DNA from: Amycolatopsis antarctica
GTDB lineage: Bacteria; Actinomycetota; Actinomycetes; Mycobacteriales; Pseudonocardiaceae
Direction of reading: 5' to 3'
Length of the DNA stretch: 64,000 nucleotides
Assembly (NCBI RefSeq): GCF_002262875.1
Contig: NZ_NKYE01000016.1
Location: 1-64,000, forward strand
Positions 25,781-34,622 of this stretch are shown piece by piece. Position numbers and translations under genes: made by a program. The first letter of the stretch is position 1, and every line of letters starts with the position of its first letter. The notes beneath the pieces were generated by a model. The model was not told where the DNA came from. It worked only from the letters and a program-made list of their open reading frames with translations, and made no database searches.

Positions 25781-26843
25781 GCTGTCCGGAATGCGACGTT
25801 CGACCCGGTCGCCGGTAATCGTTCACCGGCCCCGGCGGTATACCGTGGGCGGGTCGGCGACGCGATGGTGGCCGAGTCGGCGACCCGTCGCTCCGAGTCA
25901 TTGAGCCAGTACTTACCTGATGTCCGCCCGGTCGGCACCGGCGTGTTCGGTGAACGGTATCGACACGGATCGCATCGGCATTCCGGGTCGCGATCACCAG
26001 CGATCGGCCACGTTATCGGGCGCCCTGAGGCGGGCAATTCCAGCGCTTCCCCGCACGCGGTGTGTTGCCGCGTGCGTCCGGCATGTGAGAACGCGGCGGC
26101 TGCCCGCGAGCGCGATCATCTGATCGGTACCCGGCCGGATTCGCCGATCGCGACTTCGGTGTCTGTCACCGGGGCGGCGACGGCGAGCGAACCGGCTCGT
26201 GCGGGGCCGGTGAGAAGACGCCGGAAATCGTGCCCGGCAGCCCCTCGGGGCCGGAGTGGGCGCGCGGGGCGGACGTCTTTTCCGCCGGTCTGCGGAACCG
26301 GAGAACGGGCACGGCGAATGTGACGAGCAAGGACCCGATCGGCGGAACGAGTTGTTCGTGGAAGCGATTCGAGTGCGCTTCTGTCGCGCGTGCCGGTTCG
26401 CGCCCGGTTCCCCGGCGACCGAGGGCCGGAAATGCCGTCCGGATCGCCCGCCCGTCCGCTCGCATGCTCAGAAGAGCGACGCCGTCCGGATTGTCGCCGA
26501 GGGTGACCAAGTGGCCGCGGTGGCGTGGGACACACCCGATCGGACGCAGCTTCCCGCCCGGTGGTCCGTGTCCGTGTTCGCGGTGAGCGGACAGGCACTG
26601 ATGGCGGAATCCGAAAGCATGGCTGTTCGTTGGACGAGGCGACCGCAAGCAGCGGAAATGACGCGGTGTCGTCCGGCGCCGGTTCGCAGGCAACGGCGAA
26701 TTCCGGCACAGTGCCGGGCCAGCGTGGCCCGTTGGCTACTACAGTGGAACCACGGTGTTGAACTCATCGTGGGTGTCGTCCATACAAGGTTGGTCGGGAC
26801 ACGGCGAGATCGGGCCGCCGGCGCAGCAGTCGAGGGAGTGGGA
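25781..26843 (+). other. 1.1-kb gene-free region upstream of clpC
   Basis: No frame here shows coding character: the open frames on both strands are Arg/Pro/Ser-rich, lack ribosome binding sites and match no family I recognise. The clpC frame stays open backwards to 26256, but the ClpC N-terminus clearly begins at 26844. The stretch probably holds the clpC promoter and a long leader. The most promoter-like segment is TTGAAC (26759-26764) followed about 19 bp later by TACAAG. An unrecognised small RNA or decayed gene cannot be excluded. Confidence 0.5.
26576..26592 (+). promoter_or_regulatory. Candidate ClgR operator upstream of clpC
   Basis: GTTCGC-GGTGA-GCGGAC matches the GTTCGC-N5-GCG pattern described for ClgR, the activator of clp genes in Streptomyces, and is nearly palindromic. 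It lies about 250 bp before the clpC start, so the promoter would have to lie downstream of it. Short motifs of this kind occur by chance in GC-rich DNA. Confidence 0.35.
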
Positions 26844-29399
26844 ATGTTCGAAAGGTTCACCGACCGCGCGAGGCGGGTGGTCGTCCTGGCCCAAGAAGAG
26901 GCCCGGATGCTCAACCACAACTACATCGGCACCGAGCACATCCTCCTGGGTCTGATCCACGAGGGTGAGGGTGTCGCCGCCAAGGCGCTGGAGTCGTTGG
27001 GGATCGCGCTCGAGGGCGTTCGCCAGCAGGTCGAAGAGATCATCGGCCAGGGGCAGCAGGCCCCGAGCGGGCACATCCCCTTCACGCCGAGAGCGAAGAA
27101 GGTGCTGGAGCTGTCACTGCGCGAGGCGCTGCAGCTCGGCCACAACTACATCGGCACGGAGCACATCCTGCTCGGGCTGATCCGCGAGGGTGAGGGCGTC
27201 GCCGCGCAGGTGCTCGTCAAGCTCGGCGCGGACCTGAACCGGGTGCGCCAGCAGGTGCTGCAGCTGCTCTCCGGTTACCAGGGCAAGGAGCCGCAGGAAG
27301 CGGGCGGCGGCCGCGGCGAGGGCACCCCGTCCTCCTCGCTGGTGCTCGACCAGTTCGGCCGTAACCTCACCGCGTCCGCGCGGGAGAACAAGCTGGACCC
27401 GGTGATCGGGCGCGGCAAGGAGATCGAGCGGGTCATGCAGGTGCTGTCGCGGCGCACCAAGAACAACCCGGTGCTCATCGGCGAGCCTGGCGTCGGCAAG
27501 ACCGCCGTCGTCGAGGGCCTTGCCCAGAACATCGTCAAGGGCGAGGTTCCGGAGACGCTGAAGGACAAGCAGCTCTACACCCTCGACCTCGGTTCGCTGG
27601 TCGCCGGCTCCCGGTACCGCGGTGACTTCGAGGAGCGCCTGAAGAAGGTGCTCAAGGAGATCAAGACCCGCGGCGACATCATCCTGTTCATCGACGAGCT
27701 GCACACGCTCGTCGGCGCGGGTGCCGCCGAGGGCGCGATCGACGCGGCGTCGATCCTCAAGCCGATGCTGGCTCGTGGTGAGCTGCAGACGATCGGTGCG
27801 ACCACACTCGAGGAGTACCGCAAGTACATCGAGAAGGACGCCGCGCTGGAGCGCCGCTTCCAGCCGATCCAGGTCGGCGAGCCGTCACTCGAGCACACGA
27901 TCGAGATCCTCAAGGGCCTGCGCGACCGGTACGAAGCGCACCACCGCGTCTCGATCACCGACTCGGCGCTGGTCTCCGCGGCCACCCTGGCCGACCGGTA
28001 CATCAACGACCGGTTCCTGCCGGACAAGGCGATCGACCTCATCGACGAGGCGGGCGCGCGGATGCGCATCCGCCGGATGACCGCTCCGCCGGACCTGCGC
28101 GAGTTCGACGAGAAGATCGCCGACGTGCGCAGGGACAAGGAGTCGGCGATAGACGCTCAGGACTTCGAGCGCGCCGCCCGCCTGCGGGACGAGGAGAAGA
28201 CCCTGCTCGGCCAGAAGGGCGAGCGGGAAAAGCAGTGGAAGGACGGCGACCTCGACGTCGTCGCCGAGGTCGACGACGAGCAGATCGCCGAGGTCCTGGC
28301 CAACTGGACCGGCATCCCGGTGTTCAAGCTGACCGAGGAGGAGACCACCCGTCTGCTCCGCATGGAGGACGAGCTGCACAAGCGGATCATCGGTCAGGAG
28401 GACGCCGTCAAGGCCGTCTCCCAGGCGATCCGCCGTACTCGTGCCGGTCTGAAGGACCCGAAGCGCCCGTCCGGCTCGTTCATCTTCGCCGGCCCGTCCG
28501 GTGTCGGTAAGACCGAGCTGTCCAAGGCGCTGGCGGCCTTCCTGTTCGGCGAGGACGACGCGCTCATCCAGATCGACATGGGCGAGTTCCACGACCGCTA
28601 CACCGCCTCGCGGCTCTTCGGTGCCCCTCCGGGCTACGTGGGTTACGAGGAGGGCGGCCAGCTCACCGAGAAGGTGCGGCGCAAGCCGTTCTCGGTGGTC
28701 CTCTTCGACGAGATCGAGAAGGCACACCAGGAGATCTACAACACGCTCCTGCAGGTGCTGGAGGACGGTCGTCTCACCGACGGCCAGGGGCGCACGGTCG
28801 ACTTCAAGAACACGGTCCTGATCTTCACCTCGAACCTGGGCACCGCGGACATCTCCAAGACCGTGAGCCTCGGCTTCTCCTCGGCGAACGACGAGGGCTC
28901 GAAATACGAGAAGATGAAGCAGAAGGTCAACGAGGAGATGAAGAAGCATTTCCGGCCGGAGTTCCTGAACCGGATCGACGACATCATCGTCTTCCACCAG
29001 TTGACCAAGGACCAGATCATCAAGATGGTCGACCTCATGGCCACCCGCGTCGAGGGTGCGCTCAAGCAGAAGGACATGGGTCTCGAACTCACCGACAAGG
29101 CCAAGTCGCTGCTTGCCAAGCGCGGCTTCGACCCGGTTCTCGGTGCCCGTCCCCTGCGTCGCACCATCCAGCGGGAGATCGAGGACCAGCTCTCCGAGAA
29201 GATCCTCTTCGGCGAGATCCAGCCGGGCCAGATAGTCGTCGTGGACGTTGACGGCTGGAACGACGAGGAGGGCGAGAAGGACGACAAGGCGCACTTCGTC
29301 TTCCGTGGCGAGGCCAAGCCGCTGGACGTCCCGGACGCCCCGCCGGTGAGCATCAGTGCCGCAGGCAACGAGGACTCGGGAGAGTCCGAGTCGGAGTAA
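26844..29399 (+). CDS. clpC: ATP-dependent Clp protease ATP-binding subunit ClpC
   Basis: Hsp100 unfoldase that feeds substrates to ClpP1P2; essential in mycobacteria. The 851-residue product has the duplicated Clp N-domain (1-145, two copies of LNHNYIGTEHILLGL-like helices) and AAA-1 with Walker A GEPGVGKT (213-220). It also has a UVR domain within the middle region (about 415-450, IDAQDFERAARLRDEEK) and AAA-2 with GPSGVGKT (550-557). The C-terminus is acidic. ATG 26844 follows GAGGGAGTGGG. It is the last gene of the conserved ftsH-clpC block and ends at a strong terminator. Confidence 0.98.
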   Translation: MFERFTDRARRVVVLAQEEARMLNHNYIGTEHILLGLIHEGEGVAAKALESLGIALEGVRQQVEEIIGQGQQAPSGHIPFTPRAKKVLELSLREALQLGHNYIGTEHILLGLIREGEGVAAQVLVKLGADLNRVRQQVLQLLSGYQGKEPQEAGGGRGEGTPSSSLVLDQFGRNLTASARENKLDPVIGRGKEIERVMQVLSRRTKNNPVLIGEPGVGKTAVVEGLAQNIVKGEVPETLKDKQLYTLDLGSLVAGSRYRGDFEERLKKVLKEIKTRGDIILFIDELHTLVGAGAAEGAIDAASILKPMLARGELQTIGATTLEEYRKYIEKDAALERRFQPIQVGEPSLEHTIEILKGLRDRYEAHHRVSITDSALVSAATLADRYINDRFLPDKAIDLIDEAGARMRIRRMTAPPDLREFDEKIADVRRDKESAIDAQDFERAARLRDEEKTLLGQKGEREKQWKDGDLDVVAEVDDEQIAEVLANWTGIPVFKLTEEETTRLLRMEDELHKRIIGQEDAVKAVSQAIRRTRAGLKDPKRPSGSFIFAGPSGVGKTELSKALAAFLFGEDDALIQIDMGEFHDRYTASRLFGAPPGYVGYEEGGQLTEKVRRKPFSVVLFDEIEKAHQEIYNTLLQVLEDGRLTDGQGRTVDFKNTVLIFTSNLGTADISKTVSLGFSSANDEGSKYEKMKQKVNEEMKKHFRPEFLNRIDDIIVFHQLTKDQIIKMVDLMATRVEGALKQKDMGLELTDKAKSLLAKRGFDPVLGARPLRRTIQREIEDQLSEKILFGEIQPGQIVVVDVDGWNDEEGEKDDKAHFVFRGEAKPLDVPDAPPVSISAAGNEDSGESESE

Positions 29400-29416
29400 A
29401 GCGCGACCGCACAACG

Positions 29417-29458
29417 AAATCGGCCCCCGGGAATCCGTTCCGGGGGCCGATTTTCGTT
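29417..29458 (+). terminator. Rho-independent terminator of clpC
   Basis: AAATCGGCCCCCGG (29417-29430) and CCGGGGGCCGATTT (29440-29453) form a perfect 14-bp stem around a 9-nt loop, followed by TCGTTT. Beyond one bulge, ACGAAA and TTTCGT extend the stem. It lies 17 bp after the clpC stop. Confidence 0.92.
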
Positions 29459-29661
29459 TGTGCCGAACTCGGACGCGGACGCCGATACCGGGATGGACCG
29501 TCGCGAGAACGCATGCCGCCTCGTCCATTCAGGGGTCATTCAGGGTCCTCGTTGGGCCTCCCGGCGGATTGACCCCTGTGATCGCCGTTGGTTACTTTCT
29601 CCCAGGCTGTCACTCAAAGAGGTGATTTGGCCCAATCGATTCTGCGAGCGAGGGAGACGTA

Positions 29662-30198
29662 ATGCCGAGGATGAGCAGGTCGCGACTGGCGGCGTCCACA
29701 CTGGTGGCCGCGGCGGCCCTGACCGTGGCCGGGGGCAATGTCGCTGCGGCCGAGCAGCCCGCCGGCCCGCCGCCCGTGGACGTGGCGAACGCCCAGTGGC
29801 TCAACGCGGCCTGCGAGGTGCCGGCCAAGCGGGACCTGGACGTCACGAAGAAGATCTACGCGATCGGCGAGAAGCGCAAGGTCTCGGCCAAGGTCATGCT
29901 CTCGGCGTTCGAGGCGGGCTGGGTCGAGTCGCACATGAACAACCTCAACTGCGGTGACTCCGACTCGGTCGGCGTCTTCCAGCAGCGTCCGAGCCAGGGC
30001 TGGTGCGACGACCCGGCCGACTGCCGCGACGTGGACCACGCCACCAACGCCTACTTCGACCAGGCGATCCCGAACAGCTCCAACAACCCCGGCTACACCG
30101 CGGGCGAGCTGGCGCAGAGCGTGCAGCGCTCGGCCTACCCCGACCGCTACGACGAGCAGGAGGCCAAGGCCAAGTCGCTGCTGGCCGAGGTGAAGTAG
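29662..30198 (+). CDS. Secreted lytic-transglycosylase/lysozyme-like protein
   Basis: A 178-residue exported protein with a Sec signal peptide (about 1-30, ending GGNVAAA). The mature part has a small helical muramidase-like core with AFEAGWVESHMNNL (E89 the likely catalytic acid) and DSDSVGVFQQRPSQGW, the ES/GLFQ-type pairing of lytic transglycosylases. Paired Cys residues suggest disulfides. It probably cleaves peptidoglycan glycan strands. The start is ATG 29662 after GAGGGAGACGTA. Directly upstream is a tandem ATTCAGGG pair (about 29526-29545) of unknown meaning. Confidence 0.72.
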   Translation: MPRMSRSRLAASTLVAAAALTVAGGNVAAAEQPAGPPPVDVANAQWLNAACEVPAKRDLDVTKKIYAIGEKRKVSAKVMLSAFEAGWVESHMNNLNCGDSDSVGVFQQRPSQGWCDDPADCRDVDHATNAYFDQAIPNSSNNPGYTAGELAQSVQRSAYPDRYDEQEAKAKSLLAEVK

Positions 30199-30220
30199 GC
30201 GGACGCCTGATTGATGACCG

Positions 30221-30258
30221 GCCCTCGGCCCCGGGGAGATCTCCCCGGGGCCGAGGGC
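30221..30258. terminator. 38-bp perfect palindrome between convergent genes
   Basis: GCCCTCGGCCCCGGGGAGA is followed at once by its exact reverse complement, with no loop bases. It sits 22 bp past the transglycosylase-like gene and 58 bp past the protease gene, so it can act as a bidirectional terminator. No U-tract is present. Confidence 0.75.
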
Positions 30259-30316
30259 TGTCGCGGTCCGCCGAAAGCGTTGCCCGCCAAGGGGTTTCGC
30301 CGGGTCGGGCGGTAGG

Positions 30317-31246
30317 TCAGGCGTTCTGCGCCTGGTTGTAGACGGACTGGATGGTGCTGCCGAAGTACGGGCCGTACATCACGTTCGGCTGCGTGGTGTA
30401 GCCGAACGAGTTGACCGAGTTCAGTCGTCCGCCGGTGATCCAGCCACCGCCGGAGGAGCCGCCGGTCATGCTGCAGCGGATGCTGAGGTCGTTGGACCCG
30501 CCGACCTGGTCGTCGCCGGCCCGGTCGGCACACTTCCACAGGAGCTGGCCGTTGTACGGCGAGGCGGCGGGGTAGCCGAACGACTCGTAGCTCAGACCGC
30601 GAGCCAGGTTGAACGCGATGTCCTGCGCGCCGGTGACCTGGGTGAGGCTGCGCCCCGAGGAGTCGGTGTTCATCACCGCGAAGCCGACGTCGACGTTGAA
30701 GTCACCGGTGTTCGCCCAGCCGGACGTGGTGAGCAGCCGCTTGGCCGTCCACGTGCCGTACGGGCGGGAACCGTTGTCGTAGGCGGGAACGAACGCGAAG
30801 TTCGTGGCGAAGGCGCCGGGCCCCTCGTTGAGGCAGTGGCCCGCGGTGGTGACGACGTCGGCGTTCGCACTGCGCGTCGCCGTGCCCGAACAGACGTAGT
30901 TCGAACCCCCGAGAGTGAAGAAAACCTTGCCCAGCTTGGGATTCGGGTTCGCACGCACGGCGTCCCCGACGGCGGCGGCGCTGCGTTTCGTCGGCGTCAC
31001 CTCGGTGCCGTGCCGGGTTCCCTGGCCGTTGAACCTGGCATCGGCGGGCAGCGCCTCCGCCATCCTGGCGTCGGTCCAGTAGCTCTCGATCCGGTCCTGT
31101 TCGCTCTCGGTCGTCGCGGCCTGCTGTTGCACGCCGGCCTTGTCGGCGGTGTCCTCGGTGGCGCCCGCCGGGGTCGTCAGTACCCCGGACAGGACGGTCG
31201 CGAGGGCGGCTCCGGCGATTGATGCACGAATGAACGTTCGCTTCAT
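30317..31246 (-). CDS. Secreted trypsin-like serine protease
   Basis: A 309-residue chymotrypsin-fold (S1) protein with a signal peptide (about 1-29, ending PAGA), a propeptide of about 75 residues, then the protease domain. The triad is visible: H137 in VVTTAGHC, D186 in NVDVGFAV and S265 in TGGSSGGGW. Cys119/Cys138 and Cys239/Cys258 are placed to form the usual disulfides. It probably digests external protein. ATG 31246 lies 10 nt after GGAGA. The gene converges on the transglycosylase-like gene. Confidence 0.93.
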   Translation of the reverse strand: MKRTFIRASIAGAALATVLSGVLTTPAGATEDTADKAGVQQQAATTESEQDRIESYWTDARMAEALPADARFNGQGTRHGTEVTPTKRSAAAVGDAVRANPNPKLGKVFFTLGGSNYVCSGTATRSANADVVTTAGHCLNEGPGAFATNFAFVPAYDNGSRPYGTWTAKRLLTTSGWANTGDFNVDVGFAVMNTDSSGRSLTQVTGAQDIAFNLARGLSYESFGYPAASPYNGQLLWKCADRAGDDQVGGSNDLSIRCSMTGGSSGGGWITGGRLNSVNSFGYTTQPNVMYGPYFGSTIQSVYNQAQNA

Positions 31247-31634
31247 GGGTGCTGGTCTCCACAGGGTCCGGGCCCCGCGCAGGGGGCGGGGCCTTCGTGC
31301 GTCCCGGGGTTTGCCCGGAGCGCGCCGTGAAAGTAAGCAAGCTCAGGAGCGGAAAGACAGTCTTGCCGGACACCCTCGGTCGTGCTACCCAGAGTGCATG
31401 GCTGGTTTCCCAACGTGCACGGCAGTGCGTTGGAAACTCTCAAACGCGCAGGTACGCGCAGGTGGACGGCGATCGCTTCGATGTCCGTTGCCGCCGGGTG
31501 GCGGAGTTCCCCGCGTGATCGGTTACCCGCGCCCCGGACGGCCATGATCGACAGCGAGCGGCGAACCCTCACCCTGGCGAGTGAGGCCCAAGGGATGGTG
31601 CCGCGTGCACGGGGTGTGAATGCCCGGCACGGTT
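31247..31634. other. Intergenic region between the serine protease and pcp
   Basis: No gene is seen. It contains the protease leader and a near-perfect inverted repeat at 31405-31437, GTTTCCCAACG (31405-31415) and CGTTGGAAAC (31428-31437), with 12 bp between. Within it GTGCATGG and GTGCACGG form a short direct repeat. The dyad lies about 160 bp upstream of the protease start and could be an operator for it, or a terminator for pcp. Confidence 0.5.
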
Positions 31635-32300
31635 TCAGTGCAGGCTTCCGCCGGGGACGCTGATGTCCGTACGGACCTCGACGGCGATGCGCACGAGCGC
31701 GTCCAGCCCGGCGGCGCAGTCGCCGATCGCCAGGCTCGGCACGGCGGAACCGGCGGCCGCCACCTGTTCCGGGCTGTACGGGACGTGCACGAACCCGCCG
31801 CGCACGCCGGGCATTTCGGTGGCCAAATCGGTGGCCAGCAGGTGCATGAGGCCGTAGAAGACCTGGTTGCAGACGTAGGTTCCCGCGGTGTGCGAGACCG
31901 ACGCCGGGACGCCGGCGGCACGGGCCGCCTCGGCGCACGCCTTCACCGGCAGCGTGGCGAAGTAGGCGGCGGGCCCGTTCTCGGCCACCGGGACGTCGAG
32001 CGGCTGCGCCCCGGCGTTGTCCGGGATCCGGGCGTCCACCAGGTTGACGGCCACCCGTTCCACGCTCAGCCCTGCCCGCCCGCCCGCCTGCCCGACGCAC
32101 ACCACAACGTCCGGCCGGTGCGCGGCGATCGCCTCGCGCAGCGCCGGCAGCGAGCGATCGAACACACACGGGAGTTCCACGGCGACGGGCTCGTACCCGC
32201 CGCCTCCGGCCCCGCCCACCAGCGTCGAGACGGCCTGCCAGGACGGGTTCACCGGCTCGCCGCCGAACGGTTCGAACCCGGTGAGCAGCACACGTGTCAT
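31635..32300 (-). CDS. pcp: Pyroglutamyl-peptidase I
   Basis: Cytoplasmic cysteine peptidase (C15) that removes N-terminal pyroglutamate. The 221-residue product has LLTGFEPFGGEPVNPSW at the start, and the triad E81 (SVERVAVN), C144 (SHTAGTYVCNQVFY) and H172 (GFVHVPY). ATG 32300 has no ribosome binding site but lies exactly 6 nt after TAGCCT, so it is probably a leaderless gene. It may finish degradation of peptides released by the adjacent secreted protease; that link is inference. Confidence 0.95.
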   Translation of the reverse strand: MTRVLLTGFEPFGGEPVNPSWQAVSTLVGGAGGGGYEPVAVELPCVFDRSLPALREAIAAHRPDVVVCVGQAGGRAGLSVERVAVNLVDARIPDNAGAQPLDVPVAENGPAAYFATLPVKACAEAARAAGVPASVSHTAGTYVCNQVFYGLMHLLATDLATEMPGVRGGFVHVPYSPEQVAAAGSAVPSLAIGDCAAGLDALVRIAVEVRTDISVPGGSLH

Positions 32301-32306
32301 GTCGTC

Positions 32307-32312
32307 AGGCTA
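32307..32312 (-). promoter_or_regulatory. -10 hexamer of a leaderless promoter (pcp)
   Basis: On the minus strand TAGCCT ends 6 nt before the pcp ATG at 32300. Confidence 0.5.
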
Positions 32313-32331
32313 GGGCGCGCCCTGATGACCC

Positions 32332-33306
32332 TCACGCGGCCGGGCGCTCCACCGGATTGCAGTAGGGCAGGTCGTCGATGGGCCGGTCGGTGAGGAAACG
32401 GCCGACCAGGTCGGTGAACTGCTCGATGCGCTCCATGTGCACCAGGTGATCGGCATCCTTGACGGTGGTGAACACCGCCCCGGGCACGCAGCCCGCGGCC
32501 ACCCGCCCCATCGACGGCGTGGCCAGATTGTCGTGCTCGCCGGTGAACACCAGCGCGGGCAGCGGCGGCACCGGCTCCGGCCGGTACCACTCGTGGTTCA
32601 TCAGCCGCTCGTTGTGGTCGGCGACGCCCATCTTGATCTGCCTCGGCGTCTGCGACATGAACTGACGGTGGATCAGCCGGGAGATCGCCGCGTGCCGGGC
32701 GATCGTTCCGGTGCCGGGCGGCGCCATGAACCGGGACACGAGTTCCTCGGCCATCGTGGCCTGCTGCTCCGGGCCGACCTGGTGCTCGTCGTCGAGCATC
32801 CGCACCCAGCGCACGGCCGCCTCGGCGTACTCCGGCGGGACGTAGGTGGTCATGCCGACCAGGATCAGCCGTTCCAGGTCGGCGGGGTAGTGCTGGGCGA
32901 ACCGCATCGCGATGGCACCGCCGAAGCAGCCGCCCAGTAGGTTCACCCGTCCCAGTTCCAGTTCGCGCACGAGGTGCCGGACGGCGGCCGCCAGGAAGTC
33001 CAGCCCGTAGGTCGCGGGCAGGGCGTCGGCATCGCCGTAACCGGGCAGGTCCACGGTGACGACGTCGCAGAGCGGGGCCAGGTCGTTCTGGTGCCGGATC
33101 CAGGAGAAGCGGTCCTGGGAGGAGCCGCCGAGAATGACCAGCGGTGCGGTGACGGCGCCGCCACGCCGGACGAGCCTGCCGACGAACTCGAACCCGCCGA
33201 AGGTGAGCCGGTATTCGGTGACGTCCGGTGCGGTAGGCGTTCCCGGGACGCCGGCCGGTGCGGGCGGGTCGAGCGTGCTGTGCGGCGCGGTCGTGTCGGT
33301 GGACAT
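32332..33306 (-). CDS. Alpha/beta hydrolase with a cysteine nucleophile
   Basis: A 324-residue alpha/beta-hydrolase-fold protein without a signal peptide. The nucleophile elbow reads LLGGCFGGAIAM with C127 where most relatives have Ser. The acid/base parts look normal: GEHDNLATPS supplies Asp, and DADHLVHME the His. The oxyanion region is ILGGSSQDRFSW. Cys elbows occur in dienelactone hydrolases and some acyltransferases, so substrate and chemistry are uncertain. The ATG start follows GGGAG. The gene is alone and divergent from a small hypothetical gene. Confidence 0.85.
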   Translation of the reverse strand: MSTDTTAPHSTLDPPAPAGVPGTPTAPDVTEYRLTFGGFEFVGRLVRRGGAVTAPLVILGGSSQDRFSWIRHQNDLAPLCDVVTVDLPGYGDADALPATYGLDFLAAAVRHLVRELELGRVNLLGGCFGGAIAMRFAQHYPADLERLILVGMTTYVPPEYAEAAVRWVRMLDDEHQVGPEQQATMAEELVSRFMAPPGTGTIARHAAISRLIHRQFMSQTPRQIKMGVADHNERLMNHEWYRPEPVPPLPALVFTGEHDNLATPSMGRVAAGCVPGAVFTTVKDADHLVHMERIEQFTDLVGRFLTDRPIDDLPYCNPVERPAA

Positions 33307-33433
33307 GCGGGGGTACTCCCAAGCTCGCGGTCGCGGGACCCGAGAGGTCTACCACCGCGTATCGGGACCCGCTCCGCTGTTCATTCGATAGAGGGCGCGT
33401 CCGTGCGGGCGGGAGTTCGGGCAGACTTGCGCC

Positions 33434-33646
33434 ATGTCACTGGTGGACGACCCGTTCGACTGGCGGGCGACGAAGAACGGGCAGGTGCACGTCTCGCGCG
33501 GCGGCCGCACGGTGACGGTGCTGCGGGGCTCCGCGGCGGCCACGCTGCTGGCGAAGCTGGAGCGGGCCGGTGACGGGGAGGCCGCGCAGCAGCTCCTGGC
33601 CCGCGCGACCGGCCACTACCGGCACGTCGGCAGGCCCCGTGGTTGA
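33434..33646 (+). CDS. Conserved small hypothetical protein
   Basis: A 70-residue basic protein of unknown function. Its start MSLVDDPFDWRATKNGQVHV and the following RGGRTVTVLRGSAAATLLAKL look like a compact alpha/beta domain found in other actinomycetes. CAGACT lies 6 nt before the ATG, so it may be transcribed without a leader. It overlaps the next gene by 8 nt, so the two are cotranscribed and probably coupled. Confidence 0.75.
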   Translation: MSLVDDPFDWRATKNGQVHVSRGGRTVTVLRGSAAATLLAKLERAGDGEAAQQLLARATGHYRHVGRPRG

Positions 33647-34607
33647 CACCTACGAGGCGCCCGTCCGGCACCGCAACAAGTTCGTCACCGTGCTGCTGGC
33701 CGTCCCGGCGATCCTGCTCGCGGCGCACGCCGGGTTCCGCTTCCTCGGTTTCGACGGCAACCGTTACGTCGCCGCAGCGCTGGCCCTGACGCCGTACGTC
33801 ACGGCGGCCGGGTTGTTGCTGGGCCTGGTGGCGCTGATGTCGCGGCGCTGGCTGATCGCGGCCGGCACCCTGCTGCTCGTCGCGGGGCTGGGGCTCGGCC
33901 TGCTGCCCCGGTACCTGGGCGACGAGCAGCCCGCCGCCGACGGCCCCGCGCTGCGGGTGCTGACGGTGAACATGTACTTCGGCGGGGCCGACCCGCGCAC
34001 CATCGTCGACCTGGTGCGCACGCGGGCGGTGGAGGTGCTGAGCCTGCAGGAGGTGACCCCGGAGGCGCTGCGCGCGATGGAGGCGGCCGGGCTGGCATCC
34101 CTGCTGCCGCACCGGGTGCTGCGAGCCGAGCCGGGAGCGTCCGGCTCCGGGCTGCTGTCGGTGCACCCGCTGACCGAACTCGACCTGGCGGGCCCCTCGA
34201 CGCTGGCGCAGCCCAGCGCGCGGCTGACCATGCCGGACGGCAGCTCGGCCGAACTGGTGGCGGTGCACCCGATGCCGCCGGTCGAGGAGTTCGCGGCGTG
34301 GCGGTCGGAACTGGCCGGGCTGCCCCGTCCGGCGGCACCCGTGCGGATTCTGGCCGGTGACTTCAACGCGACGCTGGACCACACCGCGTTCCGGGAACTG
34401 ATCGGTTCCGGTTACGCCGACACGGCCGAGGAACTGGGCCGCGGCTTCCTGCCGACCTGGCCGTCCGGGAACTTCCCGCCGCCGGTGACGATCGACCACG
34501 TGCTGGTGGACCGGCGGGTGGCCGTCCGCGACCACCAGGTCTTCCACGTTCCGGGCGGCGACCACCGGGCCGTCTACGCGGAACTGACCCTGCCGCGTCG
34601 GAAGTGA
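33639..34607 (+). CDS. Membrane-anchored endonuclease/exonuclease/phosphatase-family protein
   Basis: A 322-residue protein with three transmembrane helices in the first 85 residues and an extracytoplasmic EEP domain. Signature elements are LTVNMYFG, VLSLQEVTPEAL (metal-binding Glu), LAGDFNATLDH, IDHVLVD and GGDHRAVYAEL (catalytic His). Such proteins cleave phosphodiesters in nucleic acids, inositides or lipids; the substrate is unknown. GTG 33639 overlaps the end of the small upstream gene. It converges on the sirtuin gene with 15 bp between. Confidence 0.85.
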   Translation: MVDTYEAPVRHRNKFVTVLLAVPAILLAAHAGFRFLGFDGNRYVAAALALTPYVTAAGLLLGLVALMSRRWLIAAGTLLLVAGLGLGLLPRYLGDEQPAADGPALRVLTVNMYFGGADPRTIVDLVRTRAVEVLSLQEVTPEALRAMEAAGLASLLPHRVLRAEPGASGSGLLSVHPLTELDLAGPSTLAQPSARLTMPDGSSAELVAVHPMPPVEEFAAWRSELAGLPRPAAPVRILAGDFNATLDHTAFRELIGSGYADTAEELGRGFLPTWPSGNFPPPVTIDHVLVDRRVAVRDHQVFHVPGGDHRAVYAELTLPRRK

Positions 34608-34622
34608 TGCGGGACAACGAAT

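Noticed and set aside
26116..26709. 197-codon minus-strand frame in the lsr2-clpC gap
   Set aside because: Arg/Pro/Ser-rich with no ribosome binding site or recognisable motif; overlapping frames on the other strand look just as random.
27885..29528. 547-codon frame antisense to clpC
   Set aside because: Composition and lack of motifs show it is the shadow of the ClpC coding strand.
29461..29661. c-di-AMP (ydaO) riboswitch before the transglycosylase-like gene
   Set aside because: Such switches often precede wall-hydrolase genes in actinobacteria, but the conserved core sequences are missing here.
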